Shown here: in pieces, positions 17,344 to 26,168 of the stretch | How positions within the stretch are numbered: position 1 is the stretch's first letter | Layout: the number at the start of each line of letters is the position of its first letter | NCBI GenBank assembly: GCA_946614435.1 | Contig: CAMOGW010000003.1 | Span: 62,001 to 126,000, forward strand | DNA: 64,000 nt | Source: an uncultured Prevotella sp. | Lineage (GTDB): Bacteria > Bacteroidota > Bacteroidia > Bacteroidales > Bacteroidaceae | Direction of reading: 5' to 3' | Notes under the pieces: generated by a model | What the model was told of the DNA's origin: nothing | Databases searched by the model: none | What the model saw: the letters and a program-made list of their open reading frames with translations, nothing else | Translations under genes and position numbers: made by a program

Positions 17344-19446
17344 TTAATTCCGTGAACCATTTGCATAGTACCGGCGTGCAGCCTCCTCCTGACGGGCTTG
17401 CGAGAAGTTGCTGACGCGCTTCAGGTAGCCGATGATGCGAGTCATGTAGTCCACATTCTTCGAGTGGCAGTGCGGACATTCGTGCAGGTAGCGCTTGTCG
17501 ATGGTTCCGCAGTCGTTGCACACGGTGTTGGGAATGTTGAACGTGAAATAGTTGCAACCTTCCTGTGCGGCCACCTTCAGCAGTTGCTTGTACTGCTCCT
17601 TTGAAAGATGCTCCTCTAGGTTCATGTGCAGGGCCGATCCGCCGGTGAGGTGCTCAATGTAGGGCGCACCGTGCAGTTTGAACTTGTCGATGATGGAGAG
17701 CGAGTCGTCTTCCACCACATAGAAGTAGGAGTTGTAGCAGTCGCGCGGCACGAAGTAGCCGTCTTCGCGGTCCCACTTGGCGTGCTTCACGCCCACGTTC
17801 TCGGCAGGAATCATCTCGCAGTTGAACATCACGTCCTTCGTGCGATACTGCTTGTTGTATTTCTCAATCAGGCCGAGAATGCCCTGCACGAACTTCTTGT
17901 AGTCATCGTTCGGTGTAATCTTCAGGCCCATGAACTCGGCAGCCTCCACCAGTCCGTTGATGCCGATGGTGAGATACTGTCGGCTGATGTTGATGTAGCC
18001 GGCATCGAAGAGCGGCAGCATGCCGTGGGCCTGCAGGTCCTTCAGGTTCTCGTTGTAGGCCATCTGCACCTTGTGGCAGAGGTCGATGATTCCGCTCAGA
18101 TACTCCAGATAGTCCATCTTGTGGTTGACGGCATACTGTATGCAGCGGTTCAGATTGATGGTGAGCACGCTCTTCGAGCCAGTCGAGACGCCACCGGCTC
18201 CCAGTGTATAGGAGAAGCCGTTGTCGGTGATTTCGTTGCGCAGGCGGCAGCACGACGAGAGTGAGTCGGCGTTGTCGCTCATGTAGGTGAAGAACGAGTG
18301 GCCTTCGGCATACATCTCTGCGGTGAAGTCGCCCCATTCCTTGTCCTTGCACTCGCCGTTCTCATCGACGAGCAGGGCCATCGTCTCTACGGGGAAGGTG
18401 AGCAGCGTCTTGGTGCGCTCCTTGTTGAACCACTTCATGAATCGCTTCTGCAGCCAGGACAGGCCGTCCCAGTCGGGCTTTGAGCCGTCGGGGAAGTAGA
18501 ACTCGCCGAAGATGCTCTCAAAGTAGTAGCGGTCATAGTAGGCCACATTCCAGAACACAGCCTGATAGTTGCGTGCGCCGGTGGGCTGGTTGAGCGTATA
18601 GACAATCTGCTCGAAGTAGTCGGTGATGACCTTGTCGAGCGTGCGGCGCTTCAGCGAGAGATCCACCACATCGTCGGCATGCTGCCAGTAGTCCTTGCCA
18701 TACTCCAGTCCAATGAAGTAGTTCATATACATGAGAAACTCGGGCGTGGCGCAGGCACCTGAGAGCATTGAGCTCACCATGAACACCATGTTGACGAATC
18801 CGCCGCAGTACGACTTCAGGTTCGTGGGGGCCGTTGAGTTGCCGCCGATCGACACCGTTCCGCCGATGAGCCAGGGATACATGGTGATGGAGGCGCAGTA
18901 GTTGGCCAGCGAGGTCTCGTCGTTCTTATATATAAAGTGGTGGGTGAGCTTGTCAATATATTCGTCGGCCAGTTGCTTGCCGTACATCTTTTTGATGCGC
19001 TCGGTGAGCAGTCGGCGGTTCAGGCGGATGAAGTTCGACTTGGGCAGCTCGCCAATCAGCGTGGCAATGTTCTTGTGCTCCACGTTGGCATTGGCATCAT
19101 ACTTCGAGCCCGTGGCGGCGTTCTTGCTCTCCATGTATTCTGAGAGGAACATCATCTTCTCCAGCGTCTCGCGGTCCTCGGTGTGCTCCTGTCGGTAGAG
19201 GATGAATGACTTAGCCACCTTGTAGAAGCCTTCGCGCATCAGTGCCTCTTCCACTTGGTTCTGAATGTCCTCAACCTTGATGTCGTCGTGAATGTCGAGA
19301 TGGCTCAGGATCTTCGAAATCTTTGACAGGTCTGAGGGCTCATCTACACTCTCGAATGCCTTGATGATGGCGTTCATAATCTTGTCAAGCGAGAAGCGGT
19401 CTTTCGATCCGTCGCGCTTGGTAATGGTGAAATTCTTTATTTCCAT
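17344..19446 (-). CDS. nrdD: Anaerobic ribonucleoside-triphosphate reductase (class III)
   Basis: NrdD reduces ribonucleoside triphosphates to deoxynucleotides under anaerobic conditions. The 700-residue protein begins with an ATP-cone regulatory domain (ITKRDGSKDRFSLDKIMNAI), followed by the ten-stranded barrel with SSCCRLRNEI and SALHMNLEEHL. It ends with a zinc site (CNDCG and CPHC) and the glycyl-radical loop RIIGYLKRVSNF. The long leader between promoter box (19573-19566) and ATG contains two identical 21-bp repeats, a candidate control site. nrdG follows 11 bases downstream. Confidence 0.97.
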   Translation of the reverse strand: MEIKNFTITKRDGSKDRFSLDKIMNAIIKAFESVDEPSDLSKISKILSHLDIHDDIKVEDIQNQVEEALMREGFYKVAKSFILYRQEHTEDRETLEKMMFLSEYMESKNAATGSKYDANANVEHKNIATLIGELPKSNFIRLNRRLLTERIKKMYGKQLADEYIDKLTHHFIYKNDETSLANYCASITMYPWLIGGTVSIGGNSTAPTNLKSYCGGFVNMVFMVSSMLSGACATPEFLMYMNYFIGLEYGKDYWQHADDVVDLSLKRRTLDKVITDYFEQIVYTLNQPTGARNYQAVFWNVAYYDRYYFESIFGEFYFPDGSKPDWDGLSWLQKRFMKWFNKERTKTLLTFPVETMALLVDENGECKDKEWGDFTAEMYAEGHSFFTYMSDNADSLSSCCRLRNEITDNGFSYTLGAGGVSTGSKSVLTINLNRCIQYAVNHKMDYLEYLSGIIDLCHKVQMAYNENLKDLQAHGMLPLFDAGYINISRQYLTIGINGLVEAAEFMGLKITPNDDYKKFVQGILGLIEKYNKQYRTKDVMFNCEMIPAENVGVKHAKWDREDGYFVPRDCYNSYFYVVEDDSLSIIDKFKLHGAPYIEHLTGGSALHMNLEEHLSKEQYKQLLKVAAQEGCNYFTFNIPNTVCNDCGTIDKRYLHECPHCHSKNVDYMTRIIGYLKRVSNFSQARQEEAARRYYANGSRN

Positions 19447-19495
19447 TGCAGGTCTTTTATGGTTCTTTTGTAGGTTGTTGTCGGCTTCGAAGTTA

Positions 19496-19559
19496 TCCGT
19501 TTTGGAAAACTTTTTCGTTTTGGCTTTCCGAAAAGTTGTCCGTTTTGGAAAACTTTTTC
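19496..19559. repeat. Two 21-bp direct repeats in the nrdD leader
   Basis: The 21 bases at 19496-19516 (containing CCGTTTTGGAAAACTTTTTC) recur exactly at 19539-19559. Between them lies a related segment, TTGGCTTTCCGAAAAGTTG. They fall between the nrdD -7 box and its start codon, so they would be in the mRNA leader. Confidence 0.75.
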
Positions 19560-19565
19560 TGAATG

Positions 19566-19573
19566 CAAAGGTA
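19566..19573 (-). promoter_or_regulatory. -7 box of the nrdD-nrdG operon
   Basis: TACCTTTG on the minus strand, a perfect TAnnTTTG, about 120 bases before the nrdD ATG. No clear TTTG at -33. Confidence 0.5.
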
Positions 19574-19685
19574 GCGTTTTTTTTAGATTTGTATATAAAT
19601 CAGATTGTAAAAAATATATAAAAGACAAGTTTCGGTTGACGAAAAATAGTATTGTGAATAAGTTTGCAAAAGTTATAGGGAAATA

Positions 19686-19717
19686 TTTGCATATTTAGCC
19701 GTTTTATCGTAATTTTG
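19686..19717 (+). promoter_or_regulatory. Promoter directly abutting the Cys/His-rich membrane protein gene
   Basis: TTTG (19686-19689), 20 bases, TAATTTTG (19710-19717). The ATG at 19723 is only 5 bases after the -7 box, so the transcript should be leaderless or nearly so. Confidence 0.7.
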
Positions 19718-19722
19718 CAGCC

Positions 19723-20076
19723 ATGAACACAAAAACAAGGAGAAAAGCTTCGGCATTTGTTTTGTTGGCTCTATATGTGTCAATACTCCTTTTTTCGTGT
19801 TTGCACATCCATTCCGAAAGTTTTTTTGCAGCCAATGAGTGTGAGCAGTGTGTGCATCATCTGCCCCATTCTGGCCATCTGACGGCAGGCGACGGGCTTC
19901 AGCACGTTTGTCTGCTTTGTCAGTTTCTGAGCCTTCATTATGTGGCTGCTGCCGTGACTGCCCTTATATTATATAATAAGGTGTGCGCGCGGCATTATGA
20001 TGCTCCATTGGCTCGTATGGGATTGGCAAAGTGGGGCATCGTCGGATTGCGGGCTCCTCCCTTTGGCTTCGTTTGA
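19723..20076 (+). CDS. Small Cys/His-rich membrane protein of unknown function, probable metal handling
   Basis: A 117-residue protein with an N-terminal signal/membrane segment (AFVLLALYVSILLFSCLHIH), a short extracytoplasmic loop with two CxxC pairs (CEQC and CLLC) and several histidines (HHLPHSGH), then a second hydrophobic segment. I do not recognise the family with confidence. It is the first gene of a plus-strand unit with a TonB-dependent receptor 72 bases downstream and a His-rich lipoprotein after that, which suggests a role in binding or sensing a transition metal. The promoter sits so close to the ATG that translation is probably leaderless. Confidence 0.75.
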   Translation: MNTKTRRKASAFVLLALYVSILLFSCLHIHSESFFAANECEQCVHHLPHSGHLTAGDGLQHVCLLCQFLSLHYVAAAVTALILYNKVCARHYDAPLARMGLAKWGIVGLRAPPFGFV

Positions 20077-20148
20077 GGAGAGACGCGGTTTTTAAAAAAG
20101 AACAGCGCTGCCTGAATAGAGGCGGCGCACATCACAACGAAGCAAAAC

Positions 20149-22299
20149 ATGATATCCATATTGTGTACTGCTGTGCTGTTGTGCATGCAGGAACCTGCCG
20201 ACACGACGATAACCATTCAGAATGTCGAGGTGACGGGCATGTCGCGCCAGCGTCAGCAGATGAAGAGCTCGCAGAACAGCGTGCAGGTGGGCAAAGACTA
20301 TCTGGAGGAACACCTTTCTGGCAGCTTGATGCAGACCCTGCAGGGCATTCCCGGTGTGAAAGCCATGTCGATAGGTTCCGGCCTTTCCAAGCCCACCATT
20401 CGTGGCCTGGGCTTCAACCGTATGGCCGTGACTGAAGACGGCGTGAAGCATGAGGGCCAGCAGTGGGGCGACGATCACGGCCTGGAGATAGACCAGTTTG
20501 CCGTTGACCGCGCCGAAGTGGTCAAGGGACCGGCGGCCCTGCTCTATGGCTCCGATGCCATAGGCGGTGTGCTCAACCTGTTTACTACCCACATCCCTGA
20601 GCGCCCTGTTGAGGGAACCGTGCAGCTGGTGGGGCGATCCAACAACGAGTCGCTGGGCGGATCGGCCAAGATAGGCGGACGGTTGGGCAAGTTCATCTAC
20701 CGGGCCCATGCCACTTACGTGGACTATGCCGACTACAAGGTGCCCACCGACAGCATACAGTATTATTCTTACTGGATTCGCCTGAAGAACGGACGACTGC
20801 GCAACACAGCCGGACGCGAGCGCAGCGGCAGTCTGATGCTGGGCTATGCCGGCTACAACTTCCACACCGACGTGCGCATCTCCGACACCTATTCCAAGAG
20901 CGGCTTCTTTGCCAATGCTCACGGACTGGAGGTGAGGCTCTCCAACATCGACTACGACCGCTCGCGCCGCGACATCGACCTGCCCTATCAGTGGGTGAAC
21001 CACCTGAAGGTGCTCAGTCACACTTCGTGGACCGACGAACATACGTCGCTGGAGCTGAACCTGGCCTATCAAAACAACGTGCGCGAGGAGTTGTCGGAAC
21101 CCGTCTCGCATGGCTATATGCCCACGCCCGACGGATCGTTGGAGCGCCGTTTCGTGAAGAACACCTTCACCGGGCAGCTGACTCTGCACCGCCAGCTCTC
21201 TGAGCGCCACGAGCTGAATGCCGGGCTGAACGGAGAGTATCAGCACAACCGCCGTGCCGGATGGGGATTCATCATTCCTGACTTCGAGACCCTCTCGATG
21301 GGCGCCTATGCATTCGACCGTTTCACCATCACGGAACAGCTCATCCTGAATGCCGGTCTGCGCTACGACCACGCCCGTACCAGCATTCATGCCTATCACG
21401 ACTGGTACAAGACACCAAGCCTCACCCCCAACCCTTCTCCGACTGGAGAGGGGAGTGAAGAGCCCTACATGGTGGCCAAGCAGCGTTCAGCCGATATGGT
21501 GCGCCATTTCAACAGCCTTACGTGGTCGGCAGGCGTCAACTGGCGCACAGGCGAGTGGGTGCTCAAGGCCAATGTGGGCAAGAGCTTTCGCGTGCCCATC
21601 CCGAAGGAACTGGGAGCCGACGGCGTGAACTACCACATCTTCCGCTACGAGCGCGGCAATGCCAACCTGTCGCCCGAGGAGAGCTATCAGTTCGATGCCG
21701 GCATCAGCTGGAACCACGACCGCCTGTCCGTGCAGTTGGATCCCTACGTGAACTATTTTCCCAACTACATCTATCTGAATCCCACCTCCAGCTATGTCGA
21801 GGGCTTGCAGATGTATCACTACATGCAAGCCCGTGTGCTGCGTTGCGGCTTCGAGGCTGAGGTTGACTATCAGATTCACCGCCAGTGGCAGGCTTCGCTC
21901 AAGGGCGAGTATCTCTATGCCGAACAGCTGTCGGGGCCGAAACGGGGCTACACGCTGCCGTTCTCAACGCCTTGGTCGGTCGATGCCGATGTGCGCTACA
22001 CGTTCCGTAGGCTGTTCGAGCGTCGTCCTGGCGGAATGGGATTCGTGGCGCTCAATGTCCACGTGGTGGGTCGCCAGGCCCGCGTTGTGCCGCCCGAGCG
22101 CCCCACCGACGGCTACTTCACTCTGAATGCCTCGGCTGGCAAGCACTTCACGCTCGGCAAGCTGCTCACCCTCAAGGTGGCGCTCCGTGCCGACAACTTG
22201 CTCAACCGTCGCTACTACGATCACACCAGCTACTACCGCTTGATCGACGTGCCCGAGCCAGGACGCAACTTCTCGCTCACTGCGGGGCTGGATTTTTAA
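20149..22299 (+). CDS. TonB-dependent outer-membrane receptor, probable metal or metallophore uptake
   Basis: A 716-residue receptor with a short signal peptide, a plug domain (VEVTGMSRQRQQMKSSQNSV, IRGLGFNRMAVTEDGVKHEG, VDRAEVVKGPAALLYGSDAIGG) and a 22-strand barrel type sequence ending in aromatic NFSLTAGLDF. There is no SusC-type N-terminal domain, so it is of the siderophore/metal class rather than a glycan importer. Loop sequences contain many histidines. The neighbours, a Cys/His membrane protein and a His-rich lipoprotein, support zinc, copper or nickel as substrate. An odd 15-20 residue insert (SLTPNPSPTGEGSEE) is encoded by a GC-rich palindromic repeat at 21421-21460. Confidence 0.92.
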   Translation: MISILCTAVLLCMQEPADTTITIQNVEVTGMSRQRQQMKSSQNSVQVGKDYLEEHLSGSLMQTLQGIPGVKAMSIGSGLSKPTIRGLGFNRMAVTEDGVKHEGQQWGDDHGLEIDQFAVDRAEVVKGPAALLYGSDAIGGVLNLFTTHIPERPVEGTVQLVGRSNNESLGGSAKIGGRLGKFIYRAHATYVDYADYKVPTDSIQYYSYWIRLKNGRLRNTAGRERSGSLMLGYAGYNFHTDVRISDTYSKSGFFANAHGLEVRLSNIDYDRSRRDIDLPYQWVNHLKVLSHTSWTDEHTSLELNLAYQNNVREELSEPVSHGYMPTPDGSLERRFVKNTFTGQLTLHRQLSERHELNAGLNGEYQHNRRAGWGFIIPDFETLSMGAYAFDRFTITEQLILNAGLRYDHARTSIHAYHDWYKTPSLTPNPSPTGEGSEEPYMVAKQRSADMVRHFNSLTWSAGVNWRTGEWVLKANVGKSFRVPIPKELGADGVNYHIFRYERGNANLSPEESYQFDAGISWNHDRLSVQLDPYVNYFPNYIYLNPTSSYVEGLQMYHYMQARVLRCGFEAEVDYQIHRQWQASLKGEYLYAEQLSGPKRGYTLPFSTPWSVDADVRYTFRRLFERRPGGMGFVALNVHVVGRQARVVPPERPTDGYFTLNASAGKHFTLGKLLTLKVALRADNLLNRRYYDHTSYYRLIDVPEPGRNFSLTAGLDF
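21421..21460. repeat. GC-rich palindromic repeat inserted in frame in the TonB receptor gene
   Basis: CCCTTCTCC (21432-21440), loop GACT, GGAGAGGGG (21445-21453) after a CTCACCCCCA lead. The translation LTPNPSPTGEG is the well-known product of this widespread repeat in one frame. Confidence 0.75.
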
Positions 22300-22332
22300 T
22301 TCAATTTCATGCGCAGCGCGCACAAAGAAGAT

Positions 22333-22860
22333 ATGAAAAAGAACCTTACCATGAGCCTGCTGACGGCTCTCACGTTAACAATCCTATTCGTTTCATGCGG
22401 CAAGACCGACAAGGACGAGAGTCAACCCATCATCACCAATCAGGGCATCACGGCCAATCCCGTGAACTGCCAGGTCTATCATCCCGGCGACACCATCCCC
22501 TTCTGCTATCAGTTCGAGGACGACGTGGAACTGGGCAGCTTCAATATTGAGGTCCACTCCAACAGCGACCACCATAGCCACAGCACCGAGAGCGACGACC
22601 ACGGCCATGAGGGCGGTGAGTGTACGCACGACCACGAAGAGCACGCACACGAGCATGCCGCCACTGAGCAGCCGTGGGTGTTCAACCAGGACTACGACAT
22701 ACCCTTCGGGCAGCGCAGCTATCTGGCCCGAGTCAACATTCCCATTCCCAGGGACATTGCCGAGGGCGACTATCACTTCATGATTCGCCTCACCGACCGA
22801 GCCGGATGGCAACAGCTGAAAGCGATTGCCATCATCATAGAAGAGGAACACGAAAAATGA
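22333..22860 (+). CDS. His-rich lipoprotein, DUF4625-like
   Basis: A 175-residue protein with a lipoprotein signal peptide (LLTALTLTILFVSC, Cys as lipid anchor) and a single immunoglobulin-like domain of the DUF4625 type (ITNQGITANPVNCQVYHPGD, ending with AIAIIIEEEHEK). A central loop holds about 40 residues extremely rich in His, Asp and Glu (HSNSDHHSHSTESDDHGH and THDHEEHAHEH), a typical zinc, copper or nickel binding stretch. It follows the receptor gene by 33 bases and is probably a surface or periplasmic metal-binding partner. The start at 22333 is chosen because it places the basic KKN directly before the hydrophobic core. Confidence 0.85.
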   Translation: MKKNLTMSLLTALTLTILFVSCGKTDKDESQPIITNQGITANPVNCQVYHPGDTIPFCYQFEDDVELGSFNIEVHSNSDHHSHSTESDDHGHEGGECTHDHEEHAHEHAATEQPWVFNQDYDIPFGQRSYLARVNIPIPRDIAEGDYHFMIRLTDRAGWQQLKAIAIIIEEEHEK

Positions 22861-22967
22861 AGATTGGCCATGCGCTATGGAATTGATTATGAGTGCATCT
22901 GTAGGAGTTCAAAAAGTAAGTAAATCAAGAATTTTGCTGTCAAATTGTAAAATAGAATACCTAAAAA

Positions 22968-22998
22968 TTTGTTCTTTGGTAAATAATTGCTACCTTTG
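22968..22998 (+). promoter_or_regulatory. Promoter of asnA
   Basis: TTTG (22968-22971), 19 bases, TACCTTTG (22991-22998): exact Bacteroidetes consensus, 30 bases before the asnA ATG. Confidence 0.8.
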
Positions 22999-23028
22999 CA
23001 CGCAAATTTTGTAATCAACAGGGATCTT

Positions 23029-24066
23029 ATGAGTAAACTGATTAAGCCGACACACTACCACCAACTGCTCGACACCAAGCAGACCGAGCAGGGCATCAAG
23101 CTCATCAAGGAGTTCTTCCAGCAGAACCTCTCCACCGAGTTGCGCCTGCGTCGTGTCACGGCGCCGCTCTTCGTACTGCAGGGACTGGGCATCAACGACG
23201 ACCTGAACGGAGTGGAGCGCGCGGTGACCTTCCCCATCAAGGACTTGGGCGATGCCCGTGCCGAGGTGGTACACTCGCTGGCCAAGTGGAAGCGCTTGTC
23301 GCTGGCCGAGTACAGCATTGAGCCGGGCTACGGCATCTATACCGACATGAACGCCATCCGGGCCGACGAGGAGCTCGACAACCTGCACTCGCTCTATGTG
23401 GATCAGTGGGACTGGGAGGCCGTCATCCGCAAGGAAGACCGCACCGTGCAGTTCCTTCGTGACATTGTGGAGCGCATCTATGCTGCCATTCGTCGCACGG
23501 AGTATCTGGTCTGCGAGACCTATCCGCAGATCAAGCCTTTCCTGCCGGAGAAGATTCACTTCATTCATGCCGAGGAACTGCTGCAGATGTATCCCGACAA
23601 GACTTCGAAGGAGCGCGAGGATGCCATCTGCGAGCAATACGGTGCCGTGTTCATCATAGGCATTGGCGGAAAGCTCAGCAACGGCGAGAAGCACGATGGG
23701 CGCGCACCCGACTACGACGACTGGTCAACCGTGGCCGAAGACGGGCGGGCAGGTCTCAATGGCGACATACTCATCTGGTATCCCGTGCTGGCTCGCTCGT
23801 TCGAACTCTCGTCTATGGGCATCCGCGTCGATAAGGACTCGCTCCTCCGACAGTTGCAGCTGGAGCATCAGGAACAGCGACGCGAGCTCTACTTCCACCA
23901 GCAGCTGCTCAGCGACCGACTGCCGCTCTCTATAGGCGGCGGCATCGGGCAGAGCCGTCTCTGCATGGTGCTCCTGCAGAAAGCCCACATCGGTGAGATT
24001 CAGGCCAGCATCTGGCCCGACGACATGCGGCGCGAATGCCGCGAACTGGGCATGCCGCTCATATAA
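23029..24066 (+). CDS. asnA: Aspartate--ammonia ligase (asparagine synthetase A)
   Basis: AsnA makes asparagine from aspartate, ammonia and ATP. The 345-residue protein matches the family: RVTAPLFVLQGLGINDDLNG near the N-terminus, LAKWKRLSLAEY, the class II tRNA-synthetase-like core with SLYVDQWDWE, and LSIGGGIGQSRLCMVLL near the end. The start at 23029 (MSKLIKPTHYHQLL) is preferred to an in-frame upstream ATG because it lies just behind an exact promoter. The gene stands alone and converges with lpxB. Confidence 0.96.
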   Translation: MSKLIKPTHYHQLLDTKQTEQGIKLIKEFFQQNLSTELRLRRVTAPLFVLQGLGINDDLNGVERAVTFPIKDLGDARAEVVHSLAKWKRLSLAEYSIEPGYGIYTDMNAIRADEELDNLHSLYVDQWDWEAVIRKEDRTVQFLRDIVERIYAAIRRTEYLVCETYPQIKPFLPEKIHFIHAEELLQMYPDKTSKEREDAICEQYGAVFIIGIGGKLSNGEKHDGRAPDYDDWSTVAEDGRAGLNGDILIWYPVLARSFELSSMGIRVDKDSLLRQLQLEHQEQRRELYFHQQLLSDRLPLSIGGGIGQSRLCMVLLQKAHIGEIQASIWPDDMRRECRELGMPLI

Positions 24067-24077
24067 AAATATTGGGA

Positions 24078-25217
24078 TTAGTTCCGGGCGAGCAGGCTCA
24101 CCATGAGCCGTGCGGCCTGGTCAGGAGCCTTCTGCGTGCCCAACGTGCGGCTTATCTCTCTGTAGCCGTCGAGCATGCGCTGACGGGCTTCTCCTTCTAA
24201 CAACACACTCAACTCGTGGCGAATGTTCGCATCAGTGAACAAGTTGGCCACGAGTTCTTTTACTATCTCCCTGTCGGCTATCAGGTTGACCAGCGAAACG
24301 TAGCGCACACTCAGCACAATCTTTCTCATGAACCCTATGAAGTGGGGCAAGACCGTGTGGTAGCACACCACCTGTGGCACTCCGAACAGTGCCGTCTCGA
24401 GCGTGGCCGTGCCACTGGTCACCAGTGCTGCGTGGGCATGCGAGAGCAGGGCAAAGGTCTGGTCTTTCACCATTCTGACGTTTGTACCCCTCAAGAAATC
24501 CTCGTAGAACGATTCTTCAATGCCGGGCGCTCCGGCCAGCACCAGCTGATAGTCTGTCAGCTCGCTGCCCACCCGGATCATGGCTGGCAGATTGCCCTTT
24601 ATCTCCTGTCGGCGCGAACCGGCCAGCAGGGCGATGATGGGACGGTCGGGCTTCAGTCCGTTTCTGCGGCAGAAGTCCTCCTTCTGCTCCGTGTAGCTGC
24701 TGCGGAAGTCGGCCACCTCGCAGGCCGTGGGGTTGCCCACATAGTGAATGGGGTAGTGGTGCTTCCGCTCGAAGAAATCCACCTCGAAGGGCAGAATCGA
24801 GAAGAGCTCGCTCACGTCTCTGCGAATGTTCTTGATGCGATACTCCTTCCACGCCCAGATTTTCGGCGCTATGTAGTAATAGACGGGAATCAGCGTCTTG
24901 GCCTTCAGGAACTTGGCTATGTTGAGGTTGAAGCCCGGATAGTCCACCAGGATCACCGCGTCGGGCTTCCACCTCACGATGTCCTCTTTGCACAGGCGCA
25001 TGTTGCCGAGAATGGTGCGCAGGTGCAGGGCCACTTGTACGAACCCCATGTAGGCCAGTTCGCGGTAGTGCTTCACCAGCGTGCCGCCCACGGCCTGCAT
25101 CAGGTCGCCGCCGAAGAAGCGGAACTCGGCCTGTGCATCGGCCTCTTTCAGCGACTGCATCAGGTGCGAGGCATGCAGGTCGCCCGAGGCTTCGCCAGCT
25201 ATAAGGTAGTATCGCAT
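24078..25217 (-). CDS. lpxB: Lipid-A-disaccharide synthase
   Basis: LpxB (GT19) condenses UDP-2,3-diacylglucosamine with lipid X to form the lipid A disaccharide on the inner face of the inner membrane. The 379-residue protein starts MRYYLIAGEASGDLHASHLM, with later family landmarks YYIAPKIWAWKEYRIKNI, ALLAGSRRQEIKGNLP and ATLETALFGVPQVVCYHT. Its start lies 7 bases from the surE stop, so the two form one minus-strand operon. The presence shows an LPS-bearing outer membrane. Confidence 0.97.
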   Translation of the reverse strand: MRYYLIAGEASGDLHASHLMQSLKEADAQAEFRFFGGDLMQAVGGTLVKHYRELAYMGFVQVALHLRTILGNMRLCKEDIVRWKPDAVILVDYPGFNLNIAKFLKAKTLIPVYYYIAPKIWAWKEYRIKNIRRDVSELFSILPFEVDFFERKHHYPIHYVGNPTACEVADFRSSYTEQKEDFCRRNGLKPDRPIIALLAGSRRQEIKGNLPAMIRVGSELTDYQLVLAGAPGIEESFYEDFLRGTNVRMVKDQTFALLSHAHAALVTSGTATLETALFGVPQVVCYHTVLPHFIGFMRKIVLSVRYVSLVNLIADREIVKELVANLFTDANIRHELSVLLEGEARQRMLDGYREISRTLGTQKAPDQAARLMVSLLARN

Positions 25218-25224
25218 GTTCTCT

Positions 25225-26010
25225 TCAACGACTTGTTGTGAATGCTTCCAGTTCTCCGAAGGCTTCGTATGCCGTCACGTCAATCTGCGTGGGCGTGATG
25301 GCCACGTAGCCGTGGTCCAGCGCCCAGCGGTCGGTGTCGGTAGCCTCCGGCTCATCGTTCTGGTAGTGGCCCACCATCCAGTAGTAGTCGTAGCCGCGTG
25401 GGTGGTGGCACACCGTGATCTCGTTGCTCCACGTGCCAGCCGACATGCGGCAGAGCTTCACACCGGCGTAGTCGGTCTTCCCCTTGGCCAATAAGGGGAA
25501 GTTCACGTTCAGACACACCCCCTTGGGCAGTCCCTGCTTGAGCGCCCGCTCCGTCATCAGCCTCACGTAGGGGCGCAGAGGCTCGAAGTCGGCCTGCTCG
25601 TCGTGGGAGCACAGCGAGAAGGCCACTGAGGGAATGTACTTCATGCAGCCCTCCAGCACCACGCCCATCGTGCCGCTATAGTGTGAGTTCACCGAGGCAT
25701 TGTCGCCGTGGTTGATGCCGCCCACCACCACGTCGGGTCTGCGCCCGTTGAGCAGTTGGCTCAGCGCCAGCTTCACGCAGTCGGTAGGTGTGCCGTTGCT
25801 CGACCATATCTGCACCCCGGGCTCCTCGTGTCGCAAAATCAGTCGGAGCGGAGTGGTGGCCGAGAAGGCGCACGAGAAGCCCGAGCGGGCCGATTCGGGG
25901 GCGCACACCAGGATGTCGGCCATCGGGCGCAGCATATCTACTAAGCAGTTGATGCCCTTGGCTTGGTAGCCGTCATCGTTCGAAATCAGTATCAGTGGTC
26001 TTTTTTCCAT
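25225..26010 (-). CDS. surE: 5'/3'-nucleotidase SurE
   Basis: SurE is a metal-dependent nucleoside monophosphate phosphatase. The 261-residue protein begins MEKRPLILISNDDGYQAKGI, with the catalytic NDDG, followed by CAPESARSGFSC, the GTPTDCVKLA motif and GINHGDNAS. The start at 26010 matches the family; the frame is open for 23 more codons upstream without coding character. It is upstream of lpxB in the same operon, a common Bacteroidales arrangement. A 110-bp palindromic element lies about 160 bases upstream of its start. Confidence 0.96.
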   Translation of the reverse strand: MEKRPLILISNDDGYQAKGINCLVDMLRPMADILVCAPESARSGFSCAFSATTPLRLILRHEEPGVQIWSSNGTPTDCVKLALSQLLNGRRPDVVVGGINHGDNASVNSHYSGTMGVVLEGCMKYIPSVAFSLCSHDEQADFEPLRPYVRLMTERALKQGLPKGVCLNVNFPLLAKGKTDYAGVKLCRMSAGTWSNEITVCHHPRGYDYYWMVGHYQNDEPEATDTDRWALDHGYVAITPTQIDVTAYEAFGELEAFTTSR

Positions 26011-26168
26011 TGTTCTCTCTATTGTGATTGCGGCCACAAAGGTAATCAATTTTCGCGAGAATAGAGGCAGTGAGTGCATTTTTATTCTGTTTTGTCCTTT
26101 TTCGTTTCGAGGTTATTTCGGAGAATCATTCTCCCAACTTCTTGGTGCAACAAGCCCGAGATTTCGGA

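Noticed and set aside
17333..17557. In-frame extension of NrdG
   Set aside because: It is the antisense-free shadow of the nrdD 3' end in another frame; the family start is at 17332.
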